Source: Deltaproteobacteria bacterium
GTDB lineage: Bacteria > Desulfobacterota > DSM-4660 > Desulfatiglandales > HGW-15
DNA length: 28,805 nt
Reading direction: 5' to 3'
NCBI GenBank assembly: GCA_020060215.1
Contig: JAGVAP010000018.1
Span: forward strand, 1-28,805
Part shown: piece after piece, positions 1 to 8,211 of the stretch
Numbering within the stretch: the first letter of the stretch is position 1
Layout of the letters: the number at the start of each line of letters is the position of its first letter
Made by a program: the position numbers and the translations under genes
Notes under the pieces: generated by a model
Told to the model about the DNA's origin: nothing
Database searches by the model: none
Seen by the model: the letters and a program-made list of their open reading frames with translations, nothing else

Positions 1-614
1 GCGAAGTGGGTATACCCGGGGGGTGGATTCACGAGCATCATGGAAAGCCCGCATACCACGATCAGAAAGGCGATGCCGAAGAAGAGCATCGAACTCTGAA
101 GACCCCAGACCCTCACGAGGTATGTGCCGAGAGGTGCGATATAGACCGACGCCAGACCGAAACCGGATACCACCAGCCCGGCGATCAATCCGGTCCTCTC
201 CGGGGGGAACCACTTCAGCGCAGGCGGGGTGGCCGCCGAATAGCCGAAGCCGATGCCCGTCCCGGCGAGCAGGCCGAACCCGATGATCCAGATGGCGTAG
301 CTCGTTGTCTGTGAGATCCAGATGAACCCGATCCCGACAAGGACTCCGCCGATGCACGAAGTCAGTCTCGGCCCGAACTTGTCCTGGATTCGGCCCGCCA
401 GGATCATGGCAAAGGCAAAGACGATGCAGCAGACGGCGTAGGGGTCGTTCAGTGATGCGGCGTCCCAGTTGAACGATCCCGGCCGCCCCTTTTCGATGGA
501 TGTCCTGATGGCCGCTTTGAAGATGCTCCAGGTGTAGAGGATGCCCAGTGCCAGGTTGATTCCAGTGCCACTGAAGGTTACGACCCAACCCTTGTTCTGT
601 GAAGATTCTACCAT
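1..614 (-). CDS. OFA-type MFS transporter (3' end cut by window edge)
   Basis: This minus-strand reading frame starts with ATG at 614 and runs off the left edge, giving about 204 residues of the N-terminal half. A GGAG ribosome-binding site precedes the start. Translation shows hydrophobic segments and the MFS loop signature between TM2 and TM3 (GRIQDKFGPR). It also shows a GTGIGFGYSAATPPALKWFP stretch, typical of the oxalate/formate antiporter (OFA) family, which carries small monocarboxylates and dicarboxylates. It lies downstream of acs on the same strand, with a strong hairpin in the gap, so it is probably co-transcribed and may import the acid that Acs activates. Substrate is inferred from context; acetate or another short organic acid is plausible. 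The family call is solid, the substrate is not. Confidence 0.85.
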   Translation of the reverse strand, partial: MVESSQNKGWVVTFSGTGINLALGILYTWSIFKAAIRTSIEKGRPGSFNWDAASLNDPYAVCCIVFAFAMILAGRIQDKFGPRLTSCIGGVLVGIGFIWISQTTSYAIWIIGFGLLAGTGIGFGYSAATPPALKWFPPERTGLIAGLVVSGFGLASVYIAPLGTYLVRVWGLQSSMLFFGIAFLIVVCGLSMMLVNPPPGYTHF

Positions 615-660
615 GGTGCTCTCCTTCACTCAGGGCGAAGGCGTGAGTGCACTGGGTGGG

Positions 661-692
661 GGCCTTCCCCCGGAGCGACCCGGGGGAAGGCC
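661..692. repeat. 13-bp perfect hairpin between acs and the MFS gene
   Basis: GGCCTTCCCCCGG at 661-673 pairs perfectly with CCGGGGGAAGGCC at 680-692 around a 6-nt loop (AGCGAC). Neither strand has a T-run after the stem, so it is not a canonical intrinsic terminator. It may trim or stabilise the acs message, or reduce read-through into the transporter. Confidence 0.75.
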
Positions 693-799
693 TGTCAAAA
701 GGAGGTGAACAACTGGCCGACAGGACCGGCATGGGAGTGCCTGCGGCACATGGAAAGGAGTTCTTTTCCCGCCCCGGCCGGGCAGGAGAAATCTCTGGC

Positions 800-2776
800 C
801 TACGGACGCCCGGATACCAGCCTTCCCACCACATCGGGATCAGCAAGGGTGGAGGTGTCTCCAAGCTCCCCGATGGCGCCTTCGGCGATCTTCCTGAGGA
901 TCCTTCGCATGATCTTGCCGCTTCGGGTCTTCGGCAGGGCATCGGCGAAGTGGAGCTTGTCCGGGCTGGCAATCGGTCCGATTTCCTTCCGGATGTGGTT
1001 CACCAGCTCCTTCTTCAGGTCATCGGTCGGATGGAATCCCTCTTTCAGGGTCACGAAGGCGTAGATCCCCTGGCCCTTGAGATCGTGGGGATATCCGACC
1101 ACTGCCGCTTCGGCCACGGAGGGATGGGCGACCAGTGCGCTTTCGATCTCGGCGGTACCCAGCCGATGTCCCGATACATTGATGACGTCGTCGACGCGGC
1201 CCATCAGCCAGTAGAAGCCGTCCTCGTCCTTCCTGGCGCCGTCGCCCGAGAAATAGAGCCCCGGGTGCTGGATGAAGTACTGCTCCTTGAAGCGGGCGGG
1301 GTCCCCGTAGACGGTACGCATGAAGCCGGGCCATGGCTTGCGGATGCAGAGATGGCCGCCCTCGTTGACAGCGGCCCCCGACTCGTCCTGGCGGACGACG
1401 ACCGGGTCGACCCCGAAGAAGGGCAATCCGGCGGAACCGGGCTTCATCTGCATGGCGCCCGGGATGCCGGCAATCAGGTGGCCGCCCGTCTCCGTCTGCC
1501 ACCAGGTGTCGGTGATGGGGCAGCGTTCCTTTCCGATCACCCGGTAGTACCACATCCAGGCCTCGGGGTTGATGGGCTCCCCGACGCTACCGAGGAGCCT
1601 GAGGCTGCTCAGGTTCCGGCGGTTGGGCCAGTCTTCCCCGTTTCTCATGATGGCGCGGATGGCGGTCGGCGCCGTGTAGAAGATGTTGACGCCATAACGC
1701 TCCACCACCTCCCAGAACCGGTCCGGCTCCGGGTAATTGGGCACGCTCTCGAAGACGATGGATGTGGCGCCGACGCCGAGCGGGCCGTAGACGATGTAGC
1801 TGTGTCCGGTGACCCAGCCGATGTCGGCGGTGCACCAGTAGACGTCTTCATCCCGGATGTCGAAGACGTACTTCATCGTCATCATGGTGAAGAGCAGATA
1901 CCCCGCCGTGGTGTGGAGCACCCCCTTGGGCTTTCCCGTGCTCCCGCTGGTGTAGAGGATGAACAGAGGGTCTTCCGAGTCCATCCATTCCGGTTCGCAG
2001 ACCGGGGAGGCGTCCTGCATCAACTCGTGCCACCAGAAGTCGCGTCCCTCCTTCATGGAGGTCGCCTTGTCGATGCGGTTCACGACGATGCATCGCTTGA
2101 TGCTCGGGCACTGCGCCACGGCGGCATCGGCATTGGTCTTGCTGCTGAGGACCTTACCGGAGCGGTAGCCCCAGTTGCAGGTGACGAGGGTCTCCGCCTT
2201 GCAGTCCTGGATGCGGTCCCTCAGGGCCTCCGCACTGAACCCGCCGAAGACGATGCTGTGGATCGCCCCGATCCTTGCGCAGGCAAGCATGGCGATCGGC
2301 AGTTCCATGATCATGGGCAGATAGATGGCTACCCGATCACCCTTTCTCACGCCGGACTTTTTCAGGACGTTGGCGAATTTGCAGACCTCCCGGTGGAGCT
2401 GCTGATAGGTGAGGGTCTCCGATTCCTCAAGCGGTTCCCCCTGGAAGATGAGGGCCGCCTTGTTCTTCCGCCAGGTCTTCAGATGGCGATCAAGACAGTT
2501 GTAGGCGACGTTGAGCTTTCCGCCGACGAAGTAGCGCAGATAGATGTCGTCTTTGAAACTGTACTCTTCGACCGGTCCATCCCATTTCTTGAACCAGTCG
2601 ATCATCTCGGCGGCCATGTCGCCCCAGAACCCTGAAGGGTCTTTGATGGACCGTTCCCACATCTTCTTGTATTCGTCCAGGCTCCTGACGCGGGCCTTCT
2701 CCACAAAATCCCCGGGCGGATCAAACACCCTCTTCTCCATATAGACCGATTCAACGCTGGCCTTTTTTTCCGCCAT
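800..2776 (-). CDS. acs: Acetyl-CoA synthetase (AMP-forming)
   Basis: A 658-residue protein of full family length (about 650). It activates acetate with ATP to acetyl-AMP and then acetyl-CoA, releasing AMP and PPi in the cytoplasm. Visible motifs are the P-loop-like adenylation signature [13 protein letters not shown] (about residue 270), the acetate-pocket and adenylate motif [10 protein letters not shown], the hinge [13 protein letters not shown], and the C-terminal [15 protein letters not shown]. The catalytic and acetylatable lysine is about residue 621 in that last motif. The start at 2776 is supported by GGAGGT just upstream. Upstream are a sigma-54-like element (2920-2935) and a tandem operator (3013-3056). 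The next two genes upstream encode an AcuC-like deacetylase and a GNAT protein, so control of Acs by lysine acetylation is likely. A close acyl-CoA synthetase such as propionyl-CoA synthetase is the main alternative, but the WWQTETGG pocket fits acetate. Confidence 0.96.
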   Translation of the reverse strand: MAEKKASVESVYMEKRVFDPPGDFVEKARVRSLDEYKKMWERSIKDPSGFWGDMAAEMIDWFKKWDGPVEEYSFKDDIYLRYFVGGKLNVAYNCLDRHLKTWRKNKAALIFQGEPLEESETLTYQQLHREVCKFANVLKKSGVRKGDRVAIYLPMIMELPIAMLACARIGAIHSIVFGGFSAEALRDRIQDCKAETLVTCNWGYRSGKVLSSKTNADAAVAQCPSIKRCIVVNRIDKATSMKEGRDFWWHELMQDASPVCEPEWMDSEDPLFILYTSGSTGKPKGVLHTTAGYLLFTMMTMKYVFDIRDEDVYWCTADIGWVTGHSYIVYGPLGVGATSIVFESVPNYPEPDRFWEVVERYGVNIFYTAPTAIRAIMRNGEDWPNRRNLSSLRLLGSVGEPINPEAWMWYYRVIGKERCPITDTWWQTETGGHLIAGIPGAMQMKPGSAGLPFFGVDPVVVRQDESGAAVNEGGHLCIRKPWPGFMRTVYGDPARFKEQYFIQHPGLYFSGDGARKDEDGFYWLMGRVDDVINVSGHRLGTAEIESALVAHPSVAEAAVVGYPHDLKGQGIYAFVTLKEGFHPTDDLKKELVNHIRKEIGPIASPDKLHFADALPKTRSGKIMRRILRKIAEGAIGELGDTSTLADPDVVGRLVSGRP

Positions 2777-2919
2777 GCCTGACCTCCTTGCTCGCCGTTG
2801 AAGTGTTCACCACATACACTCGAATCCGAGGCGCACCATCCCGCCTCGAAGGATGATCGCATAGCTGGAAGGTGATGGCAAACGAGCTGCATTGTAACCA
2901 CAGGATCACCCTATGGTGT

Positions 2920-2935
2920 TTCAAGATGCATGCCA
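2920..2935 (-). promoter_or_regulatory. Sigma-54-like promoter of acs
   Basis: Read on the minus strand the element is TGGCATGCATCTTGAA. The -24 GG block is perfect and the spacing to -12 is right, but the -12 GC is GA. It lies 144 bp before the acs ATG. Very similar elements precede the TSUP operon and the DASS permease at 27463. This recurrence with a shared upstream operator pair is the main reason to believe it despite the -12 mismatch. Confidence 0.65.
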
Positions 2936-3012
2936 TACGGGGGATTGTGGGACCGGATAGAACCCCTGGAATTTGCTGGCGCAGTCAGGGCAGGGGAAGA
3001 GGGGGGCGATGG

Positions 3013-3056
3013 ATGTAAACTGCAAGGTGACAGTTCTGTTCATTTCGAAGAGACAG
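3013..3056. promoter_or_regulatory. Tandem activator-site module upstream of acs
   Basis: Two 21-bp sites with a 23-bp step. The first (3013-3033) has TGTAAAC at its left and GTGACAG at its right. The second (3036-3056) reads CTGTTC-ATTTCGAA-GAGACAG, an imperfect palindrome centred on TTCGAA. The same two sites in the same order and step occur at 12120-12163 and 27693-27735. The module sits 78 bp upstream of the acs sigma-54 element, a normal position for an NtrC-type activator site. The whole gap 2777-3100 is otherwise non-coding. Confidence 0.72.
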
Positions 3057-3100
3057 TTCGTCTCGGAAAAGGGCCTTCTTCGAGCCGACCCCGCAATGCG

Positions 3101-4165
3101 TCAGCCCAGGAAGGCCCAGTGCTTCTTCTGCACCTCGACGACCTTTTTCAGAAAGGACATGCTCAGTGCGCCGCCGGCATCGCCGACGACCCTGTCCACG
3201 ACCCTTGTCCTCAGGACGGGCAAACCGCAAAGGGCCTGCATCAGGGCAAGGCCGCATTCCCGTATCCCTTTCAGACTATAGCCGCCTTCCATGACGAATA
3301 CGATCCGCCCGCCACAGGCTTTTTCGGCAATGCTGACCAGCAGAAAGGTGATCAGTCCGTAGCCCTCCGGCGTAACGGCCATGCCTCCGAGGCGGTCCCT
3401 GAAGTACAGGTCGAATCCGCAGGACACCAGGATCACCTCGGGGCGGTACGCCTGGGCGAGGGGATTGATGAAGAAATAGAGGATCTTTGAAAAATCCCTG
3501 TCCCCGATCCCCTTGGACAGGGGGATGTTGACGGTGTAGCCCTCCCCCGTTCCCTCCCCGACCTCTGCGTAGTGGCCGGTCCCCGGATAACCCGGAAACT
3601 GGTGGGTGGAGACGAAGAGGACCCGATCGGTGTCATAGAAGGCGGCCTGGGTTCCGTTCCCGTGATGCACGTCGATGTCCACGATCATGATCCTCTGGAC
3701 CGAATACCGCTCCATGAGATAGCGGGCCGACAGGGCGATGTTGTTGAACAGGCAGAAGCCCATGGCCTTGTCGGGTTCCGCATGATGGCCGGGGGGCCTC
3801 ACGCAGGCAAAGCCCCGTTTCCCATTCCCCGCCCATATCTCGTCCAGGAGCGCAAAGACCCCTCCCACGGCAAGTCGCGCGACATCGTAAGAGCCCTCGG
3901 TGGCCTGGGTGTCCAGGTCAAAGGAGGTGAGGGTCCTCTCTGCGCTGCGGGCAACGCGGTCGATATGCTCCCGGGTGTGGACCCATGCCAATTCCTCGAC
4001 GGTCGCCATGCGGGGAGTCACTTCGCGTATCCTCTCCCGAAGAGAGGGATCCTGCAGGGCCTCTTCGAAGGCCTGGAATCGTCTGGGGCTCTCCAGGTGG
4101 AGGATCCTCCCAAGGTGGCCCGTGTAGCGGGCGTCCTTAACGAGAAGTACCGGCTGCACGACCAT
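3101..4165 (-). CDS. AcuC-like class II histone-deacetylase-family protein
   Basis: A 354-residue Zn-dependent deacylase of the HDAC/AcuC/AphA superfamily. Active-site features are visible: RPPGHHAEPD with the His127-His128 dyad, the zinc ligands Asp165 and His167 in DIDVHHGNGTQ, the third zinc ligand Asp252 in CGFDLYF, and the catalytic Tyr296 in MEGGYS. The start at 4165 has a GGGAG ribosome-binding site and lies inside the end of the GNAT gene (29-nt overlap), implying translational coupling. In Bacillus, AcuC removes acetyl groups from acetyl-CoA synthetase and AcuA adds them. Here the same trio (GNAT, deacetylase, acs) is contiguous, so Acs is the likely substrate. An acetylpolyamine deacetylase is the alternative; the context argues against it. 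Confidence 0.9.
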   Translation of the reverse strand: MVVQPVLLVKDARYTGHLGRILHLESPRRFQAFEEALQDPSLRERIREVTPRMATVEELAWVHTREHIDRVARSAERTLTSFDLDTQATEGSYDVARLAVGGVFALLDEIWAGNGKRGFACVRPPGHHAEPDKAMGFCLFNNIALSARYLMERYSVQRIMIVDIDVHHGNGTQAAFYDTDRVLFVSTHQFPGYPGTGHYAEVGEGTGEGYTVNIPLSKGIGDRDFSKILYFFINPLAQAYRPEVILVSCGFDLYFRDRLGGMAVTPEGYGLITFLLVSIAEKACGGRIVFVMEGGYSLKGIRECGLALMQALCGLPVLRTRVVDRVVGDAGGALSMSFLKKVVEVQKKHWAFLG

Positions 4166-5456
4166 GAGCGCTCTCCCGGTTGAAACCCCTTTCGGACGCG
4201 TACCGGATCAGCTCTTCAGACTCCAGGATCTTCCCCCGATACTTCAGGAGCCCCTGCAACGCCGCATCCAGGAACTCCAGCCTGGAGCCGGGCAGCAGAC
4301 ATTCCTGAACGCATGCGATCACGACCTTTCTCTCCGCGATCGCCTTTTCCGTGGCGGGCCTCTTCCGGAGTCCTTTCACCTGTCTCTTGATCATGGATGC
4401 GATCTCATCGACCGTTCGCTGCGGAAGCTCCGGGTGGTTGCGCGCAATGGAGAGGAGGGCGCGAAGGAGGCCGGGCCTGACCTTCCTCAAGACGAACCCT
4501 GAGAAACCCCGCGGCTGGAATCCGACGGACGCGTAGAACCTTCTGGCCCCGATCTCGGAATCGAGGACGATGTCCCCAGATCCTTTGATCTCGTTCTTGA
4601 CCAGCATCCAGATGCCGGCGACCAGAAACGTGCCTACCCCCTTCACCGGCGGAGGCGGGGCTGCCGACTCCTGCGACCTTCGCCGTTGTGTGGCGATATA
4701 CTTGATCTCCAGGTCCCTCCGGAGGAACTTCTCCTTCGGTGCCAGAAAAACGAGCCCCACGATCCTGTTCCGCACCACGCAGGCGAGGAGATCCTTTTCG
4801 AGCCCCCGAACCAGACACCCGACAACGAAGCGGAGATGAAAGAAGTCGAGGTTCAGGTCAGCCACCTGCATGAGGCTGCCCGAGCAGAATGGAAAGCACA
4901 TCAAGAGGGCAGGAGTCGAGTCGTCCAACGCGCCCTTGTAGAGATAGTCCGGCTCCGAAGGGCCGTCCCCGACGCAGAGAACCGCGTCCTCGCGCTTGAT
5001 CCTCTGAAGCAGGTCGATCAAAACGTTTTCAGGGTCTCCCTCCTCCTCACGGCTTCCCCTGGACGAGATCCGCTTCTTCAGTCGGGCCGCCGCATAATCC
5101 AGCTCATAGTGGACCGCCAGGCGAAGACCGGCCTCGTGGATCTCCCTCAGGGCGGCGGCGTATTCCAGGCTCTCCCCCCTCTCCTGAATCTCCTGGCGCT
5201 TCACCATCTCCCCGTACTTGATGAGGAGCCCCTGTTCGATGGGGGGCGTGCCTTCCTGAAAGAAGAGGACCCTGTTCACCAGGACCCGCTGGCCCTGGAA
5301 GAGGAAATGGAAATCTTCCCCGCCGGAAGATTCGCCGGATTCCGGGTCGGCGTCGATCAGGCCCGTCCCGAGCAGCTCATCCAGGGAATACCCGATCTCC
5401 GGATTCATCTTCGAGACGGCGTCGATGGCCTGCTTGATGTGCTCGCGTCTGATCAT
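4137..5456 (-). CDS. Large GNAT-domain protein, candidate Acs acetyltransferase
   Basis: A 439-residue soluble protein whose central part looks like a GNAT fold. Residues about 220-260 form the beta strands (ACVVRNRIVGLVFLA). KGVGTFLVAG near 272-281 resembles the acetyl-CoA pyrophosphate loop, and ARRFYASVGFQPRG near 304-317 matches GNAT motif B. It is flanked by an N-terminal region of about 215 residues I cannot assign and a basic helical C-terminal region of about 110 residues. It is much longer than Bacillus AcuA (about 210). The gene overlaps the deacetylase by 29 nt and acs follows. I see no good ribosome-binding site before 5456, so the start is less certain. Acetylation of the Acs lysine is inferred from context. 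Confidence 0.7.
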   Translation of the reverse strand: MIRREHIKQAIDAVSKMNPEIGYSLDELLGTGLIDADPESGESSGGEDFHFLFQGQRVLVNRVLFFQEGTPPIEQGLLIKYGEMVKRQEIQERGESLEYAAALREIHEAGLRLAVHYELDYAAARLKKRISSRGSREEEGDPENVLIDLLQRIKREDAVLCVGDGPSEPDYLYKGALDDSTPALLMCFPFCSGSLMQVADLNLDFFHLRFVVGCLVRGLEKDLLACVVRNRIVGLVFLAPKEKFLRRDLEIKYIATQRRRSQESAAPPPPVKGVGTFLVAGIWMLVKNEIKGSGDIVLDSEIGARRFYASVGFQPRGFSGFVLRKVRPGLLRALLSIARNHPELPQRTVDEIASMIKRQVKGLRKRPATEKAIAERKVVIACVQECLLPGSRLEFLDAALQGLLKYRGKILESEELIRYASERGFNRESAHGRAAGTSR

Positions 5457-5518
5457 GGGAAGAAAAGGGTTCAGCGTTCAGGGTTCAGATCAAACCTTCA
5501 GGTATGAAACGTCATCAC

Positions 5519-5590
5519 CTGCAGGAGCCCCGTAAGCGGGACGATTCATTCGGTTCCGAGAAGATCGCAAGCGAGAGCTCGCTCCTGCAG
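5519..5590. repeat. 72-bp inverted-repeat element
   Basis: CTGCAGGAGC at 5519-5528 is matched perfectly by GCTCCTGCAG at 5581-5590. The interior carries GCAAGCGAGAGCTCGCTC-type sequence, which resembles dispersed REP/MITE-like repeats. It fills most of the 216-bp gap between the pseudo-kinase and GNAT genes, which otherwise shows nothing recognisable. Confidence 0.7.
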
Positions 5591-5672
5591 CAAACCAGGA
5601 AAGCCGAAAAGTTCCGGGGGATCAATCTTGCCAGCGCGGCAAGCGGCTCCGCTGCACACTGGCCCCTGAAAT

Positions 5673-7361
5673 CTAGATGCCGGTCTTCCCAGGTTCGAAC
5701 TTCACCGGAAGCTCGACCGTGAACACCGCGCCCTTGCCCTTGCCGCTCTCCAGGGAGATGCGCCCCCCCAGCTTCCGAATGATCCCTGCGCCGATCGAGA
5801 GCCCGAGACCCGATCCGTCCGTCCCGGCGGCATAGGCGGGATCGAAGATCTTCTCCCGCACCGCCTCCGGTATGCCGGGTCCCGTGTCGGCGACCCGGAC
5901 CGTAACACACTTGTCGTCGCCGCGGGTGGTTATGGTGATTCGGCCTTCCCTGCGAATGGCGGTGACCGCATTCAGAAGCAGGTTCTGAAAGACCTGACGG
6001 AGCAGGGAGGGGTCGCTGCGGATCAGCGGCAAGGAATCCTGCTCATTCCGCTGCACCTCGATCCTGTTGAAATGCAGTTCTCGCTCCAGCAGTTCCAGGA
6101 TCTCATTCAGCAGATCGGCGATGTTGATGTCCCTGATCAACGGGACGTCGCGTCTGGTCGCCTTGACGAACTTCCCGGTCGTCTTTCGGGCCCTGGCCAC
6201 CTCCTGCTTGATCTGGCCCAGGCTTTCCCTCATCTCCGCGAGGTTCTCCTCTTTGGTGAGGTCCCTGCGGGTGAGGTCATGGAGCCAGCTCGATACGAGA
6301 TCGATATTGGAAAGGGTGTCGTTCATCTCCTGGATGATCCCCGAGGCCAGCTGCACCGAGGATGCGGCCTTGCTGGAGTGCTGGAGCTGCCGGTCGAGGA
6401 CCCTGATGGAGCGGCGCTTCTTCTCCAACCTCATGATGAGATAGTTGGTGGTAAGCAGAACGGTCCCCACGATGATCATGCCGCCCAGGAGAAAAACGTA
6501 CAAGGCCAGGTACTTGGCCTTTCGCAGGGGCCGATGGATCTCTTTTGGGTCGAAACGGGCCGCCACCATCCAGGGCGCCCGCTCCAGCCATGCCATGGAG
6601 AGGATCTGGGCCCCCGTCTCCTGGAGTTCCAGTTGGGGAAAACGCCGGAGGTCCCTCAGTTGGGACTGACCCATGAGGGTGCCGCCGGCACGGGGGGTGG
6701 TCTGGAAGACGCCTTCCCGGTTGACCAGGAAGATGTCTCCTCCGCGGCCGCCCAGGAGTCGGGTCACGAACCGGTCGAAATACGCCGCATCCACGGTCGC
6801 CCTGAGGATCCAGAACCCCTCCCCGGCGACCTGTTTCACCGCAATGATGAAGTGGGGCTCTTTCCGGAAGCCGGTGAAGACATCGCTGACATGGACATCC
6901 CTTTCCTGCATCGCCCTGAACCAGCCGGCATCCCGGTAATTTCTCGAGATGAGATCATAGGGCCCCACATAGGCCAGGTGTTTGCCCTCATGGTCGATGA
7001 CCCCGAGGTCGGTGAAACATGGGATCTGCTCCTGAAGGGATTGGAACGCCTTCTTCAGAACGTTTGGAGAGGCCAACTGCATCCCGAGGTTCGCAGCGAG
7101 GAGCTTGAGGTCCATCGTCCTTTCGGCCAGGAACCCGTCGATGGCCTCCCGGTGCTCCCAGACCTCCTGTTGTACCCCTTCCAGCGTCCTCTCCCGGATG
7201 ATCGAAACCGTGTAGTAGTACATCCCTCCGCCGATCAGGAGCATGGGGATGAATGACGCTGCAAGCAGGGCCACCACGATGCTTTTCCAGAGTCTACGGA
7301 AATAGGGGAAATCCCTTTCCGGGTCCGGGGGTACCGACGGTTTTTCCTGTATCGCTTCCAT
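5673..7361 (-). CDS. Cache sensor histidine-kinase homologue lacking the phospho-acceptor His
   Basis: Start at 7361 is chosen because AGGTGGAG lies just upstream and overlaps the stop of the preceding receiver gene; this gives 562 residues. The order is TM1 (about 28-50), an extracytoplasmic dCache domain (about 51-280), TM2 (about 285-305), a helical dimerisation region and a HATPase domain (about 415-555). Where the other kinases in this window have AGVAHEINNPL, this one reads SGIIQEMNDTL, so the histidine is Gln344 (codon CAG). The ATPase keeps the N-box Asn, DTGPGIP and GSGLGLS, but the lid reads FDPAYAAG instead of FxPFYTTK. It probably binds ATP but cannot autophosphorylate by the usual route. 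It could be a sensor that modulates a partner kinase or acts as a phosphatase or scaffold. It is co-operonic with the receiver-CBS gene. Confidence 0.9.
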   Translation of the reverse strand: MEAIQEKPSVPPDPERDFPYFRRLWKSIVVALLAASFIPMLLIGGGMYYYTVSIIRERTLEGVQQEVWEHREAIDGFLAERTMDLKLLAANLGMQLASPNVLKKAFQSLQEQIPCFTDLGVIDHEGKHLAYVGPYDLISRNYRDAGWFRAMQERDVHVSDVFTGFRKEPHFIIAVKQVAGEGFWILRATVDAAYFDRFVTRLLGGRGGDIFLVNREGVFQTTPRAGGTLMGQSQLRDLRRFPQLELQETGAQILSMAWLERAPWMVAARFDPKEIHRPLRKAKYLALYVFLLGGMIIVGTVLLTTNYLIMRLEKKRRSIRVLDRQLQHSSKAASSVQLASGIIQEMNDTLSNIDLVSSWLHDLTRRDLTKEENLAEMRESLGQIKQEVARARKTTGKFVKATRRDVPLIRDINIADLLNEILELLERELHFNRIEVQRNEQDSLPLIRSDPSLLRQVFQNLLLNAVTAIRREGRITITTRGDDKCVTVRVADTGPGIPEAVREKIFDPAYAAGTDGSGLGLSIGAGIIRKLGGRISLESGKGKGAVFTVELPVKFEPGKTGI

Positions 7362-7368
7362 GCTCCAC

Positions 7369-8211
7369 CTATTCAAGTTCATGTTCGAGGTAGCGAAAGA
7401 CATCCTGAAGCCGCACCATTCCGAGGATCTTCCCCGCGCGAAGAACCGGCATGGAGCGCGCGTTATGGACGATCATCTGGTTCGCGGCATCGGTGAGAAA
7501 GGCGCTGGACGTGGTCGTGACCACGTCCAGCCGCATGATCTCTTTCACCGGCCTATCGGGGAGGAGTTCCGGATGTTCGAGAAGCCTGTTCCAGTCGAGG
7601 GATTCGTCGGGTTGGGCTTTCCGGGCAAGGTCCACGAGGTTCCGCTTGTTGACCGCCCCGACGAGGGCCTCATGCTCGTCCAGGATGAAGACCTCTTCGA
7701 CAGCCTCCTCGGCCGATTCCCGGCGCATGGCCTCCAGCGCATCACGGGCGAGGGCTTCGGGCCGAAGATGATGCACGGGTTGAAGAGCGATCTCGCGCAC
7801 CAGTTTCCGGGGCCAGAGTACCGGGTGTTTCCGGATGGCCTTCGCCTCATGGGCCTCCCGGATCTTCTCGACCAGGTCCTCCGGATCGCAGGGCTTCATG
7901 AGGTAATCGTAGGCGCCTTTTCGTAGCGCCCGGGTGCCCGAGGAAAGGGACGCGTGGCCCGTAAGCATGATCACCTGGGTGTCCGGCGCGAGCCTCTTGA
8001 TCTCCGAAAGGGTCTCGATGCCGTCCTTTCCGGGCATCTTGATGTCGAGGATCACCACATCAAAGCCGCCTCGGTCGGCGACGGATTGCACCGCCTCGAG
8101 GCCGCTCATGGCCGTGGAGACTTCGAACCCGCGAAAACCGAGGAGGCGTGCCATGCCCTGGACCAAGGCCGCTTCATCATCGACGAGAAGAACGCGGATT
8201 CTGTCGTTCAT
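7369..8211 (-). CDS. Receiver domain fused to a CBS pair
   Basis: The start is set at ATG 8211 (MNDRIRVLLVDDE), giving 280 residues; an upstream in-frame start would add a repeat-derived tail. Residues 1-122 are a receiver domain with the acidic pair DD11-12, phospho-acceptor Asp56 (VVILDIKMP), Thr84 and Lys106. Residues about 136-195 and 220-278 are two CBS motifs (for example VVTTTSSAFLTDAANQM followed by GKILGMVRLQD). There is no DNA-binding domain, so output is by protein contact. CBS pairs commonly bind adenine nucleotides, so the protein may combine phosphorylation with energy state. It lies 7 nt upstream of the pseudo-kinase gene. Confidence 0.9.
   Translation of the reverse strand: MNDRIRVLLVDDEAALVQGMARLLGFRGFEVSTAMSGLEAVQSVADRGGFDVVILDIKMPGKDGIETLSEIKRLAPDTQVIMLTGHASLSSGTRALRKGAYDYLMKPCDPEDLVEKIREAHEAKAIRKHPVLWPRKLVREIALQPVHHLRPEALARDALEAMRRESAEEAVEEVFILDEHEALVGAVNKRNLVDLARKAQPDESLDWNRLLEHPELLPDRPVKEIMRLDVVTTTSSAFLTDAANQMIVHNARSMPVLRAGKILGMVRLQDVFRYLEHELE

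Noticed and set aside
647..2635. A 662-codon plus-strand frame opposite acs
   Set aside because: Shadow of acs; no domain, no matching ribosome-binding site, and acs carries all the family motifs.
2876..2891. Plus-strand sigma-54-like sequence TGGCAAACGAGCTGCA
   Set aside because: Spacing is right, but no plus-strand gene follows; all genes to the right are on the minus strand. Probably chance.
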